The position numbers and the translations under genes were made by a program. A DNA stretch of 64,000 bases from Inquilinus sp052113205 (GTDB lineage: Bacteria > Pseudomonadota > Alphaproteobacteria > DSM-16000 > Inquilinaceae), in contig NZ_JBFRCU010000010.1 in the NCBI RefSeq assembly GCF_052113205.1, positions 68,161 to 132,160 on the forward strand. The letters run 5' to 3'. The notes under the pieces were generated by a model. It was not told the origin of the DNA. It saw only the letters and a list, made by a program, of their open reading frames with translations, and searched no databases. Within the stretch, counting starts at the first letter, position 1, and every line of letters starts with the position of its first letter. Below, piece after piece: positions 11,930 to 20,724 of the stretch.

Positions 11930-13188
11930 CCGTGGATCCGGCTCGGGCGATGCAACGGACGATCGAGTCCGTCTACCGGGCGGAGTCGCGCCGGGTGCTG
12001 GCCACGCTGATCCGCCTGCTCGGCGACTTCACCCTGGCCGAGGAGGCGCTGCACGACGCCTTCCGCGCGGCGGCGGAGCAGTGGCCGCGTGACGGCGTGC
12101 CGGCCAATCCCCGCGCCTGGCTGGTCTCCTCCGGCCGGTTCAAGGCGATCGACGGGCTGCGCCGCCGCACCCGGCTGGACGCGGCCCGGGCCGAGCTGGC
12201 GAAGCATCTGGAGGAGGCGGAGGACCCGCACGAGCACGAGGCCGAGGCGATCGAGGACGACCAGCTGCGGCTGATCTTCACCTGCTGCCATCCGGCGCTG
12301 GCGCCCGAGGCCCGGATGGCGTTGACCCTGCGCGAAATGTGCGGCCTGACCACCGAGGAGATCGCCCAGGCCTTCCTGACCGCGCCGACCACGGTGGCGC
12401 AGCGCATCGTCCGGGCCAAGGCGAAGATCCGCGACGCCGGCATCCCCTACCAGGTGCCGCCGAAGGCCGAGCTGCCGGACCGGTTGGACAGCGTGCTGCA
12501 GGTCATCTACCTGGTGTTCAACGAAGGCTACCTGGCCACCTCCGGCGCCGACCTGACCCGGCCCGACCTGTCGGGCGAGGCNATCCGCCTGGGCCGGCTG
12601 CTGGTCGGGCTGCTGCCGGAGCCGGAGGCGATCGGCCTGCTGGCCCTGATGCTGCTGCAGGATTCCCGCCGCGCCGCCCGCAGTTCCCCGACCGGGGACC
12701 TGGTGCTGCTGGCCGACCAGGACCGCGGCCTGTGGAACCGCGGCCAGATCGCGGAGGGAACGGCGCTGGCGCGGCGGGCGCTGGCGGGGCCGGAGATCGG
12801 CGGCTATGCGCTGCAGGCGGCGATCGCGGCGGTGCATTCCGAGGCGCCGGACCCCGCCTCGACCGACTGGACCGAGATCGTCGGCCTCTACGATCTGCTG
12901 ATGCGGGCCGATCCGTCGCCGGTGGTGGCGCTGAACCGGGCGGTGGCGGTGGCGATGCGCGACGGCCCGGCGGCGGGGTTGTCGCTGATTGACGCGATCC
13001 TGGCGCATGGCCATCTCGGCGGCTACCGCCTGGCCCACGCCGCCCGCGCCGACCTGCTGCGCCGCCTCGGCCGCACGGCTGAGGCCCGCGCCGCTTATGA
13101 GAGGGCGCTGGGCCTGACGCAGCAGGAGTCGGAGCGGAGGTTTTTGCTTCGGAGACTGAAGGAGCTGGGAGAGGGGAGGTGGATATAG
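11926..13188 (+). CDS. ECF42-type RNA polymerase sigma factor with TPR-like C-terminal domain
   Basis: The 420-residue product is much longer than a minimal ECF sigma factor. Residues 1-75 form region 2 (RRVLATLIRLLGDFTLAEEA, WLVSSGRFKAIDGLRRRT). Region 4 lies at about 120-165 (LTLREMCGLTTEEIAQAFL). The rest is the DUF6596/TPR-like extension typical of ECF42 (VIYLVFNEGYLATSG, LLADQDRGLWNRGQIAEG, VALNRAVAVAM). The gene overlaps the DGPF gene by 4 bp. ECF42 proteins have no classical membrane anti-sigma factor; the extension is thought to control activity. One N at 12582 leaves a residue unresolved. Confidence 0.93.
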   Translation: MTVDPARAMQRTIESVYRAESRRVLATLIRLLGDFTLAEEALHDAFRAAAEQWPRDGVPANPRAWLVSSGRFKAIDGLRRRTRLDAARAELAKHLEEAEDPHEHEAEAIEDDQLRLIFTCCHPALAPEARMALTLREMCGLTTEEIAQAFLTAPTTVAQRIVRAKAKIRDAGIPYQVPPKAELPDRLDSVLQVIYLVFNEGYLATSGADLTRPDLSGEXIRLGRLLVGLLPEPEAIGLLALMLLQDSRRAARSSPTGDLVLLADQDRGLWNRGQIAEGTALARRALAGPEIGGYALQAAIAAVHSEAPDPASTDWTEIVGLYDLLMRADPSPVVALNRAVAVAMRDGPAAGLSLIDAILAHGHLGGYRLAHAARADLLRRLGRTAEARAAYERALGLTQQESERRFLLRRLKELGEGRWI

Positions 13189-13408
13189 GTTAAGTTCGCA
13201 GAGAGAACTCGATACAGGATTCCCCAAGCTTGTCGAAGGTACCGAATAAACGATCTGAAGCCGCAAACATCGAAGTTAATTTTTAATTTCCAATAATTGA
13301 AGATAAATAATTATCTGTATCCGATTTTATCACATTGATTTTAGAGAAGGTGCCTAATTTAATATTAGGTGCTGGCATGTTAGCTGAATGCTGAGGGAGA
13401 ATTCTGCA
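13189..13408. other. AT-rich intergenic segment
   Basis: The 220 bp between the sigma-factor gene and the small beta-rich protein gene shift abruptly from about 70% GC to strongly AT-rich from near 13260 on. The segment must hold the promoter of the small gene. No clear palindrome or RNA structure stood out. Confidence 0.5.
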
Positions 13409-13756
13409 ATGGCTTATTGTGTAACGTTCACTATCATAAACAAAACCGCATGGGGGATTTCGTCAAACGAATATGAAACCAGTGCGAATGTAAGTATTCC
13501 TATTCGCGATAGCATGTCCGGCGATGGAGCTGGGTTTTGCGTCATTGCTGCCGGAGATGCAGGCTTCAACGGCTATATACAATATAGCATAGATAACGGC
13601 AGCTGGGATATGTTTCAAATATCATTTGACTATGGAAATAAAATCTTGAAGCCCGTAATATTAACAAATAATCAGGTATATAGTATTTCTGCCAGTGATG
13701 TTGGTTTTGGGGTTGCGGGAAATCTATACGGAACATTTACTATCATCTCTGGTTAG
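13409..13756 (+). CDS. Orphan AT-rich gene for a small beta-rich protein
   Basis: The 115-residue product is not recognised. The start MAYCVTFTIINKTAW is supported by a strong ribosome-binding sequence (GAGGGAGA, 9 bp upstream). The sequence is rich in Ser, Asn, Gly, Ile and Tyr with alternating hydrophobics (GFNGYIQYSIDNGSW, DMFQISFDYGNK), which suggests an all-beta sandwich; it has no signal peptide and no membrane segment. In general layout it recalls small lectin-like or aegerolysin-like proteins, but this is a weak impression. Codon use is AT-rich, quite unlike all neighbours, which points to recent transfer. Confidence 0.72.
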   Translation: MAYCVTFTIINKTAWGISSNEYETSANVSIPIRDSMSGDGAGFCVIAAGDAGFNGYIQYSIDNGSWDMFQISFDYGNKILKPVILTNNQVYSISASDVGFGVAGNLYGTFTIISG

Positions 13757-14074
13757 ATCGGCTAGGTCGAAAACGACACTGCATTTCTTCCTGTGGTGAT
13801 AGCGAAGAACATGGTGGCTAGATTGGATTCGCCGAGGCGAATTCAACGCTGTTTCCGAGAGGGCGCTGCTGGGTTCGTCGTCGCGATCCAACCATACGCG
13901 GAGCAGGGGAATCATAATCCCTTGGTCGGGGGTCAGACGCCCCAGCTACCATCGAACTTTGGATACCGTCATTGCGAGCGCAGCGAAGCAATCCAGGGTG
14001 GCGCGCATCGGTCCCTGGATTGCTTCGTCGGCTTCGCCTCCTCGCAATGACGGCGAGGGAAGGTCAGGCCTGCC
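13757..14074. other. Intergenic region with palindromic repeat
   Basis: No gene is supported between the small beta-rich protein and the RTX nuclease gene. GC content returns to the genome norm after about 13800. The right third is one copy of the 88-bp dispersed palindrome (13966-14053). Confidence 0.5.
13966..14053. repeat. 88-bp dispersed palindromic element, type A
   Basis: The element begins CCGTCATTGCGAGCGCAGCG and ends with the complementary CTCGCAATGACGG; the inner arms (GAAGCAATCCAGGG / CCCTGGATTGCTTCG) also pair, so the RNA would form a long hairpin. A second copy of the same length, in inverted orientation, lies at 31105-31192, with about 93% identity by eye. It sits between gene ends, 22 bp past the RTX nuclease stop. 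Confidence 0.9.
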
Positions 14075-16915
14075 TCACACCATCCAATCCGCGTGCTCGA
14101 TCTGGTCTGGCCGCACGCCGAGCAGGGTCACCCGGGTGCCGTCGTCGAGCTCGACCACCGTGCTCAGCAGGCCCGCCCTGACCGTCACCTCCGCGCCGTC
14201 GGCGATGGCCAGCTTGTCCTGGCGGACGTCGAAATCGGTGATCACGTCGCGGCCGTCGCCATGGCCGAAGGCGAAGATGTCGGCGCCGCGGCCCCCGATC
14301 AGCAGGTCGTTCCCGCCGCCGCCGGCGATGCGGTCGTTGCCGGCGCCGCCATAGAGCGTGTTGTTGCCCGAATTGCCGATGATCTGGGTGTCGGTGTTGC
14401 CGGCCCAGACGATCAGGTCGTGGTCACCCTGCAGCACGACACGTTCGACCGCGTCGTTCGCCTTGACGTTGACCGAGGCGCGGACCTCGTCGAAATCCCC
14501 GGTGCCCTTCACGATAGCGAAGTTGAACAGGAAGGTCGGCTTGTCGGCGGTGATGATGTTCGGGTTCTCCGGCGTGCCCGGCGCCGGGATGTGCAGCCGC
14601 GCCACCGACGGGTCGTGGTCGCTGACCTGGTCGGCGAAGCCGGCATTGGTGTGGACGATGTCGAACTCCAGCCCGGACCGGTAGACGCCGTCGGTCGCCA
14701 GCATGTGGTCGAGCTCCTGGCTCGCGCCCTCGAACACATAGCTCCAGCGCTCCTGCGGCGTCAGCAGCTCGTCGGCCAAATCCTTCAGCACAGGACTGCC
14801 GTCGGTGTCGCCGCGCAGCACCTTGAGCGGGTCGTTCCAGGAGAACTCGTTGAGGTCGCCGACCACCATCACCTTGGCGTCCGGGTCGGCCGCCAGCCGG
14901 CCGTCGACATAGGCGTTGACGATCGCCGCCTGGGCCTCGCGCTGGTCCTCACCGCCATTCACCGGCGGGTAGGTGTCGCCATAGGTCGGCGAGCTGCCGC
15001 CCTTGGAGGTGAAGTGATTGTTCACCAGCGTCACCGTCTCGCCGTTGAAGACGAAATCGGCGGCCAAGGGCAGGCGGCTGGCGGCGAAGGCGTCGCCATC
15101 CGACAGGTCGGTGTCGGTCAGCGCCTTGACCGAGCCTTCGGCCAGGTCGACCCGGTCCGGATTGTACAGATAGCCGGTCCGAATGTTGCCGCCGGGCTGG
15201 CCGCCCGAGGTGCCGGCCGCCGGCGCCACGTCGACATAGTCGTAGCGTGGTCCGCCATTCGCGACGATGGCCTCGATCAGCACCCGCGCCGTCTCAGCGG
15301 CCGAGGTGACGCCGGTGATCTCGGCGCCGTCGCTGTCCTGCACCTCCTGCAGCGCAACGATGTCGGGCGAGCCCATGTTCGAGACGATCTGCTCGGCCAG
15401 CCGGTCGAACTTGCCGCTGCCGATATCGTCGTCGACGTTGCTCGGGTTCTTGTCCTGGACCAGGTTGATGTCCTCGACCTTGGGGTCGAGATTCTCCAGG
15501 TTGATCGAGCCGACGGTCAGGTGGTCGCGGTCGCCGGCCAGCGCCGTCATCTCCGGCGCCAGCGTGCCGGGGGAGTCGACCGTGACCGGGTTGGTGGCCT
15601 GCACCTCGTACCAGCCGAAATTGTAGTTCACCACGCCCTGGACGGTGCCGAACTGGGCCCCGACATTGACGTCCGGCATGAAGCTGCCCAGCAGGTCGTC
15701 GTCGATCTGGATCCGCTCCGGCTGCTGGTCGGTCTCGGAGATCATGAGGCCGCCGGCGCCGCTGCGGGTGCCGGTGGCGTGGTCGCCATTGTCAGCCAGC
15801 ACATAGGCCTCGCCGAAGCCGTTGGTCGGGCCCACCACCACGGGGGTGGGCACGTCGACCAGCATGCCCTCCAGGCTCTCCCAATAGTCGACGCCGTCAT
15901 GCGCGGGGTCGAAGACGGTGCGGCCGTCATCGTCGATCACTTCGGTCGGCGGGGCATAGCCGCCGGCGCCGATGCTGACCGCGACCGGCACGGTCTGCTG
16001 CACGGCCGAGACTTCGACGCTGGCGCCGGTGATCTCGGTAATCGTCAAATTGTGGGACGAGGCGCCGCCGGGCTGGAATTCGGTGACCGAGCCGGTGACG
16101 TCGAGGGTGACGCCGAGCTGCACCTCGGCCGGCACGGCGCCGGCGCCGGTGAAGACGAAGACGGCGTCCGAAGTCGCGGTGTTGCCGTCACCCTGGGCGT
16201 CCTGGATATAGAAGCCGTTGGCGGCGATGGCGGTGACCACGCCCTGGGTCGCCACCCGGTCGCCCGCGAATTCGGAGCTGTGGCCGGCGCCCTGGATCTC
16301 GTAGATCGCGTGGAAGTCGGGCTCGGTCTCGGGCACCGGGGCGTTCTCGGCGCCGGGCGTGTTCAGGGCCTCGCCGGGGACGGGGGTGCCGGCTTGGCCC
16401 GGCAGGCCGGCCAGGTCGAAATCGTTGCGGGTCCAGTCGGACGGGCTGCCGGTGTCGGCGCCGTCGGGCAGGCGCGAGGCGCCGCCCACAGTGATGTCGC
16501 CGCCGTCGAAGCTCGGGGTCAGCACGGTGGTGCTGTAGAAGCGGTCGCCGCTGCCGCCGTCGTCGATCGCGACGCCATCGCCGATCCGCGCCCAGGGCGT
16601 GGCATCGAGCACGCCGTCGTCGTTGGCGTCGAGGTCCTGGCCGGTGCTGCCGCTGTAATTCTCGACCAGCAGCAGGGTGCCGCTGCCATTCTGCAGCAGG
16701 TTCGACTGGAAGCCGCTGCTCCAATACCCGTCGGCATCGGTGCTGCCGATCTCGGTGGCGGAGATGATGCGGCCGGTGCCGCCGGCATCGCCCTCGACCT
16801 GCACCAGGGTCCAGCCGCTGTAGTCGGCCAGGGCGTCGCCCTTGATCTCGAAATATTCCGAGCTGTCGGTGCCGACATGGTTGGCGACGAATTCGTTGAG
16901 CAATGGATCGGCCAT
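14075..16915 (-). CDS. Secreted ExeM/NucH-type nuclease with RTX tail
   Basis: A 946-residue multidomain extracellular nuclease. Residues about 1-170 resemble a lamin-tail-type beta domain (LLNEFVANHVGTDSSEYFEI), about 200-330 an OB-fold (GDRVATQGVVTAIAANGFYI), and about 460-800 an endonuclease/exonuclease/phosphatase domain with the expected residues: VGSINLENL, DIVALQEVQD (metal-binding Glu), NNHFTSKGG, VVGDLNEFSW and the terminal SDHDPSVARL. The C-terminus has RTX nonapeptides (GGAGNDRIAGGGGNDLLIGG) and a final hydrophobic segment. No N-terminal signal peptide is seen, so type I secretion is likely. It could degrade extracellular DNA; no T1SS genes are nearby. Confidence 0.9.
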   Translation of the reverse strand: MADPLLNEFVANHVGTDSSEYFEIKGDALADYSGWTLVQVEGDAGGTGRIISATEIGSTDADGYWSSGFQSNLLQNGSGTLLLVENYSGSTGQDLDANDDGVLDATPWARIGDGVAIDDGGSGDRFYSTTVLTPSFDGGDITVGGASRLPDGADTGSPSDWTRNDFDLAGLPGQAGTPVPGEALNTPGAENAPVPETEPDFHAIYEIQGAGHSSEFAGDRVATQGVVTAIAANGFYIQDAQGDGNTATSDAVFVFTGAGAVPAEVQLGVTLDVTGSVTEFQPGGASSHNLTITEITGASVEVSAVQQTVPVAVSIGAGGYAPPTEVIDDDGRTVFDPAHDGVDYWESLEGMLVDVPTPVVVGPTNGFGEAYVLADNGDHATGTRSGAGGLMISETDQQPERIQIDDDLLGSFMPDVNVGAQFGTVQGVVNYNFGWYEVQATNPVTVDSPGTLAPEMTALAGDRDHLTVGSINLENLDPKVEDINLVQDKNPSNVDDDIGSGKFDRLAEQIVSNMGSPDIVALQEVQDSDGAEITGVTSAAETARVLIEAIVANGGPRYDYVDVAPAAGTSGGQPGGNIRTGYLYNPDRVDLAEGSVKALTDTDLSDGDAFAASRLPLAADFVFNGETVTLVNNHFTSKGGSSPTYGDTYPPVNGGEDQREAQAAIVNAYVDGRLAADPDAKVMVVGDLNEFSWNDPLKVLRGDTDGSPVLKDLADELLTPQERWSYVFEGASQELDHMLATDGVYRSGLEFDIVHTNAGFADQVSDHDPSVARLHIPAPGTPENPNIITADKPTFLFNFAIVKGTGDFDEVRASVNVKANDAVERVVLQGDHDLIVWAGNTDTQIIGNSGNNTLYGGAGNDRIAGGGGNDLLIGGRGADIFAFGHGDGRDVITDFDVRQDKLAIADGAEVTVRAGLLSTVVELDDGTRVTLLGVRPDQIEHADWMV

Positions 16916-17099
16916 GACGAAGTTCCCCCTTCTTCATCCGGCAAGGACCAAATCCCTTGCCGCTCCCGAAACACCTCTTAGGCTGCTTCGGTTGCATCCC
17001 CGTGACGGAAGGCCGGCCGCGGATCTGTGCTGCAATGTCAAATCGGTTCGGCCCCGGCCGTGACACGCTCCGCGTGTCCTGGATCGCCCCGAGCCCGCC

Positions 17100-18500
17100 A
17101 TGCCCGCCTACACCCACACGCTCGGCCATCAACGGCACCGCTTCGACGATCTGCGCGCGCTGATGGCCTGCGCCTCGCCGCGGCGGTCGGGCGACGAGCT
17201 TGCCGGCCTCGCCGCCGGCAGCGACGAGCGCCGGGTGGCGGCCCGCATGGCGTTGGCCGACCTGCCGCTGAAGGCCTTCCTCGACGAGGCGCTGGTGCCC
17301 TACGAGGCCGACGAGGTCACCCGGCTGATCCTGGACGGCCACGACGCCGAAGCCTTCCGGCCGGTCGCGCACATGACCGTCGGCGGGTTCCGCGACTGGC
17401 TGCTGTCCTACCAGGCCGACACCGCCGCCCTCACGGGCCTGGCACCGGGGCTGACGCCGGAGATGGCGGCCGCGGTCTCGAAGCTGATGCGCAACCAGGA
17501 CCTGGTCGCGGCGGCGGCGAAATGCACCGTGGTCTCGGCCTTCCGCACCACCGTCGGGCTGCAGGGACGGCTGTCCAGCCGGCTGCAGCCGAACCACCCG
17601 ACCGACGATCCGGCCGGCGTCGCCGCCGCGATCCTGGACGGGCTGCTGTTCGGCATCGGCGACGCGGTGATCGGCATCAACCCGGCGACCGACAGCGTCC
17701 CGGCCTGCATCGCGCTGCTGGAGATGCTGGACGCGATCCGGCAGCGCTTCGGCATCCCGACCCAATCCTGCGTGCTGAGCCACGTCACCACCACGATCGA
17801 GGCGATCGGGCGCGGGGCGCCGGTCGACCTGGTGTTCCAGTCGGTCGCCGGGACCGAGGCCGCCAACCGCGGCTTCGGCATCGATCTCGCCTTGTTGGGC
17901 GAGGCCCAGGAGGCGGCGCTGTCGCTCGGCCGGGGCACGGTCGGCCGCAACGTCATGTATTTCGAGACCGGGCAGGGGGCCGCCCTGTCGGCCGGCGCCC
18001 ATCACGGCATCGACCAGCAGACGGTCGAGGTCCGCGCCTATGCCGTCGCCCGGGCCTTCCGGCCCTTCCTCGTCAACACCGTGGTCGGCTTCATCGGCCC
18101 CGAATATCTCCACGGCGCCAAGGAGATCATCCGCGCCGGGCTGGAGGACCATTTCTGCGGCAAGCTGCTGGGCCTGCCGATGGGGGTGGATGTCTGCTAC
18201 ACCAACCACGCCGAGGCCGATCAGGACGACATGGATCTCCTGATGACGATGCTGGCGACGGCCGGGGTCAACTTCATGATCGCCGTCCCGGGCGCCGACG
18301 ACGTCATGCTCGGCTACCAGAGCCTGTCCTTCCACGACGTGCTCGGGCTGCGCCATCTGCTGGGCCGCCGGCCGGCGCCGGAATTCGAGGCCTGGTTGCA
18401 GCGCATGGGCATGCTGGACCCGGCCGGGCGGCTGCCGCCCGCCGTGGCGCAGGGCCCGGCGGCCCGGCTGCTGCTGGCGGATGGCGGCGCCCATGTCTGA
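17100..18500 (+). CDS. eutB: Ethanolamine ammonia-lyase large subunit
   Basis: EutB with EutC forms the adenosylcobalamin-dependent lyase that splits ethanolamine into acetaldehyde and ammonia. The 466-residue product matches the family's usual length and shows characteristic stretches such as MTVGGFRDWLLSYQ, KCTVVSAFRTTVGLQGRLSSR, RLQPNHPTDDP, DAVIGINPATDSV, DLVFQSVAGTEAANRGFG and CYTNHAEADQDDMDLL. It is divergent from the RTX nuclease gene (184 bp gap) and its end overlaps the start of eutC. No eut microcompartment genes are present. Confidence 0.96.
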   Translation: MPAYTHTLGHQRHRFDDLRALMACASPRRSGDELAGLAAGSDERRVAARMALADLPLKAFLDEALVPYEADEVTRLILDGHDAEAFRPVAHMTVGGFRDWLLSYQADTAALTGLAPGLTPEMAAAVSKLMRNQDLVAAAAKCTVVSAFRTTVGLQGRLSSRLQPNHPTDDPAGVAAAILDGLLFGIGDAVIGINPATDSVPACIALLEMLDAIRQRFGIPTQSCVLSHVTTTIEAIGRGAPVDLVFQSVAGTEAANRGFGIDLALLGEAQEAALSLGRGTVGRNVMYFETGQGAALSAGAHHGIDQQTVEVRAYAVARAFRPFLVNTVVGFIGPEYLHGAKEIIRAGLEDHFCGKLLGLPMGVDVCYTNHAEADQDDMDLLMTMLATAGVNFMIAVPGADDVMLGYQSLSFHDVLGLRHLLGRRPAPEFEAWLQRMGMLDPAGRLPPAVAQGPAARLLLADGGAHV

Positions 18501-19281
18501 CGCGGTCCGGCCCGACCCCTGGGCGCGGCTGCGGGCCGCGACCCGCGCCCGCATCGGCCTCGGCCGCAGCGGCGACGCGCTGCCGACCGCGGCTCTGCTC
18601 GACTTCCAGCTCGCCCATGCCCGCGCCCGCGACGCGGTGCAGGCGGCGCTGGACCTCGACCGGCTGCAGGCCGATCTGGCGCCGCATCCGGTGCTGCGCC
18701 TGCACAGCGCGGCGCCGGACCGCGCGACCTATCTGCGGCGCCCGGACCTCGGCCGCCGGCTCGATCCCGCCCAGCGGGACCGGCTCGAAGCCAAGGCAGA
18801 GGGCTGGGATATCGCCTTCGTCGTCGCCGACGGGCTGTCGGCCGCCGCGGTGCAGGCCACGGCCGCGCCGCTGATCCGGGCCTGCGCCGCCCGGCTGGCC
18901 GGCTGGTCGATCGCGCCGGTGGCGGCGGTGCTGCAGGGTCGGGTGGCGCTGGGCGACGAGGTCGGCGCCGGGCTCGGGGCGCGGCTCGTCGCCGTGCTGA
19001 TTGGAGAGCGGCCGGGCCTCTCGGTCGCGGCCTCGACCGGCATCTACCTGACCTGGGCGCCGCGGCCGGGACGGCTCGATTCCGAGCGCAACTGCATCTC
19101 CAACATCCATGCCGACGGCCTCGGCGTCGCCGCGGCCGCCGACAAGCTGTGCTGGCTCGCCCGCGAAGCGGCCCGGCGCGGCCTGACCGGGGTGACGCTC
19201 AAGGACGACGCGCCCGGTCGGCTCGACCACGACACGACAACAGGGGAGAGACTTCACGATGTCGGAACCGAACGCGGGTGA
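18493..19281 (+). CDS. eutC: Ethanolamine ammonia-lyase small subunit
   Basis: EutC is the small subunit that helps bind adenosylcobalamin. The 262-residue product from MSDAVRPDPW contains family segments ARIGLGRSGDALPTAALLDF, HARARDAVQAALD, FVVADGLSAAAVQ, GERPGLSVAASTGIYLTW and ERNCISNIH. An alternative ATG at 18481 would add four residues; both overlap the end of eutB. The 3' end overlaps the permease start by 23 bp, so eutB, eutC and the permease form one operon. It is shorter at the N-terminus than the enterobacterial form, as is usual outside that group. Confidence 0.95.
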   Translation: MSDAVRPDPWARLRAATRARIGLGRSGDALPTAALLDFQLAHARARDAVQAALDLDRLQADLAPHPVLRLHSAAPDRATYLRRPDLGRRLDPAQRDRLEAKAEGWDIAFVVADGLSAAAVQATAAPLIRACAARLAGWSIAPVAAVLQGRVALGDEVGAGLGARLVAVLIGERPGLSVAASTGIYLTWAPRPGRLDSERNCISNIHADGLGVAAAADKLCWLAREAARRGLTGVTLKDDAPGRLDHDTTTGERLHDVGTERG

Positions 19282-20659
19282 GCTGAAGAAGAGCCTCAGC
19301 GGCCTTCATCTCTGGGGCATCGCCGTCGGGCTGGTGATCTCGGGCGAGTATTTCGGCTGGAGCTACGGCTGGGCCGCGGCCGGCACGCTCGGCTTCCTGG
19401 TCACCACCATCCTGGTCGCGGCGATGTACACGACCTTCATCTTCAGCTTCACCGAGCTGACCACCGCGATCCCGCATGCCGGCGGCCCCTTCGCCTACAG
19501 CTATCGCGCCTTCGGCCCGACCGGCGGCTTCGTCGCGGGCTTCGCCACGCTGATCGAGTTCGTCTTCGCCCCGCCGGCCATCGCACTGGCCATCGGCGCC
19601 TATCTCAACGTCCAGTTCCCGGCGCTCGACCCCAAGGTCGCGGCGGTCGGCGCCTATCTCGTGTTCATGGCCCTGAACATCGCCGGCGTCGCCATCGCCG
19701 CGACCTTCGAGCTGTTCGTCACCATCCTCGCGATCATCGAGCTGCTGGTGTTCATGGGGGTGGTGCAGCCGGGCTTCTCCTGGAGCAATTTCGCCGCGGC
19801 CGGCTGGGCGGGTGAGGGCCGCTTCTCCACGGCCACGATCGGCGGCATCTTCGCCGCCATCCCCTTCGCCATCTGGTTCTTCCTGGCGATCGAGGGTGCG
19901 GCCATGGCGGCGGAAGAGGCGAAGGACCCGAAGCGCACCATCCCGCGCGCCTACATCGCCGGGATTCTCACCCTGGTCGTGCTCGCCTTCGGCACCATGA
20001 TCTTCGCCGGCGGCGTCGGCGACTGGCAGCAGCTCGCCAACATCAACGACCCGCTGCCCCAGGCGATGAAGGCGGTGGTCGGCGAAGCGAGCGGCTGGCT
20101 GCACATGCTGGTGTGGATCGGCCTGTTCGGCCTGATCGCCTCCTTCCACGGCATCATCATGGGCTATTCGCGCCAGATCTTCGCCCTGGCCCGGGCCGGC
20201 TTCCTGCCCGGTTTCCTGGCCCGGCTGCATCCGCGCCGGCGAACCCCGCACTGGGCGATCCTGGCCGGCGGCGTGGTCGGCATCGCGGCGATCTTCTCCG
20301 ACCAGCTCGTCACCATCGCCGGCCAGCCGCTGACCGCCAGCATCGTCACCATGTCGGTGTTCGNCGCGATCGTGATGTACATCATGAGCATGGCCAGCCT
20401 GCTGCGCCTGCGGCGGGTGGAGCCGGCGCTGGNGCGGCCGTACCGGGCGCCGGTCTATCCGGCCTTCCCGATCGTGGCGCTGGCCCTGGCGCTGGTCGCG
20501 CTGGCGGCGATGATCTGGTTCAACCGCGAGGTCTTCGCTGTCTTCTTCGGCCTGTTCGTCCTGGGCTGGGGCATCTGGCGGCTGACCGCCGGCCGCCGGA
20601 CCGGCGAGCTGGACGGGCTGGCCGCCCCGGTCGGGGAGGCAGGGACGGCCGGCGGCTGA
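19259..20659 (+). CDS. Ethanolamine permease (APC superfamily)
   Basis: A 466-residue amino-acid-permease-type transporter with about twelve hydrophobic helices. The N-terminal block LHLWGIAVGLVISGEYFGW and ELTTAIPHAGGPFAYSYRAF are typical of the ethanolamine permease branch, and the position directly after eutBC supports ethanolamine as the substrate. EAKDPKRTIPRAY marks the cytoplasmic loop found in APC carriers. The start is preceded by AGGGGAGAG. Two N calls (20364, 20433) obscure single residues. The uptake mechanism is presumably proton-coupled symport, by family. Confidence 0.92.
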   Translation: MSEPNAGELKKSLSGLHLWGIAVGLVISGEYFGWSYGWAAAGTLGFLVTTILVAAMYTTFIFSFTELTTAIPHAGGPFAYSYRAFGPTGGFVAGFATLIEFVFAPPAIALAIGAYLNVQFPALDPKVAAVGAYLVFMALNIAGVAIAATFELFVTILAIIELLVFMGVVQPGFSWSNFAAAGWAGEGRFSTATIGGIFAAIPFAIWFFLAIEGAAMAAEEAKDPKRTIPRAYIAGILTLVVLAFGTMIFAGGVGDWQQLANINDPLPQAMKAVVGEASGWLHMLVWIGLFGLIASFHGIIMGYSRQIFALARAGFLPGFLARLHPRRRTPHWAILAGGVVGIAAIFSDQLVTIAGQPLTASIVTMSVFXAIVMYIMSMASLLRLRRVEPALXRPYRAPVYPAFPIVALALALVALAAMIWFNREVFAVFFGLFVLGWGIWRLTAGRRTGELDGLAAPVGEAGTAGG

Positions 20660-20724
20660 GACGCCCGCGGGTCGGTGGCACGGCGTTTGCGTTGCCGTGG
20701 CACGACCTGCGAAAGGCGTCGACC

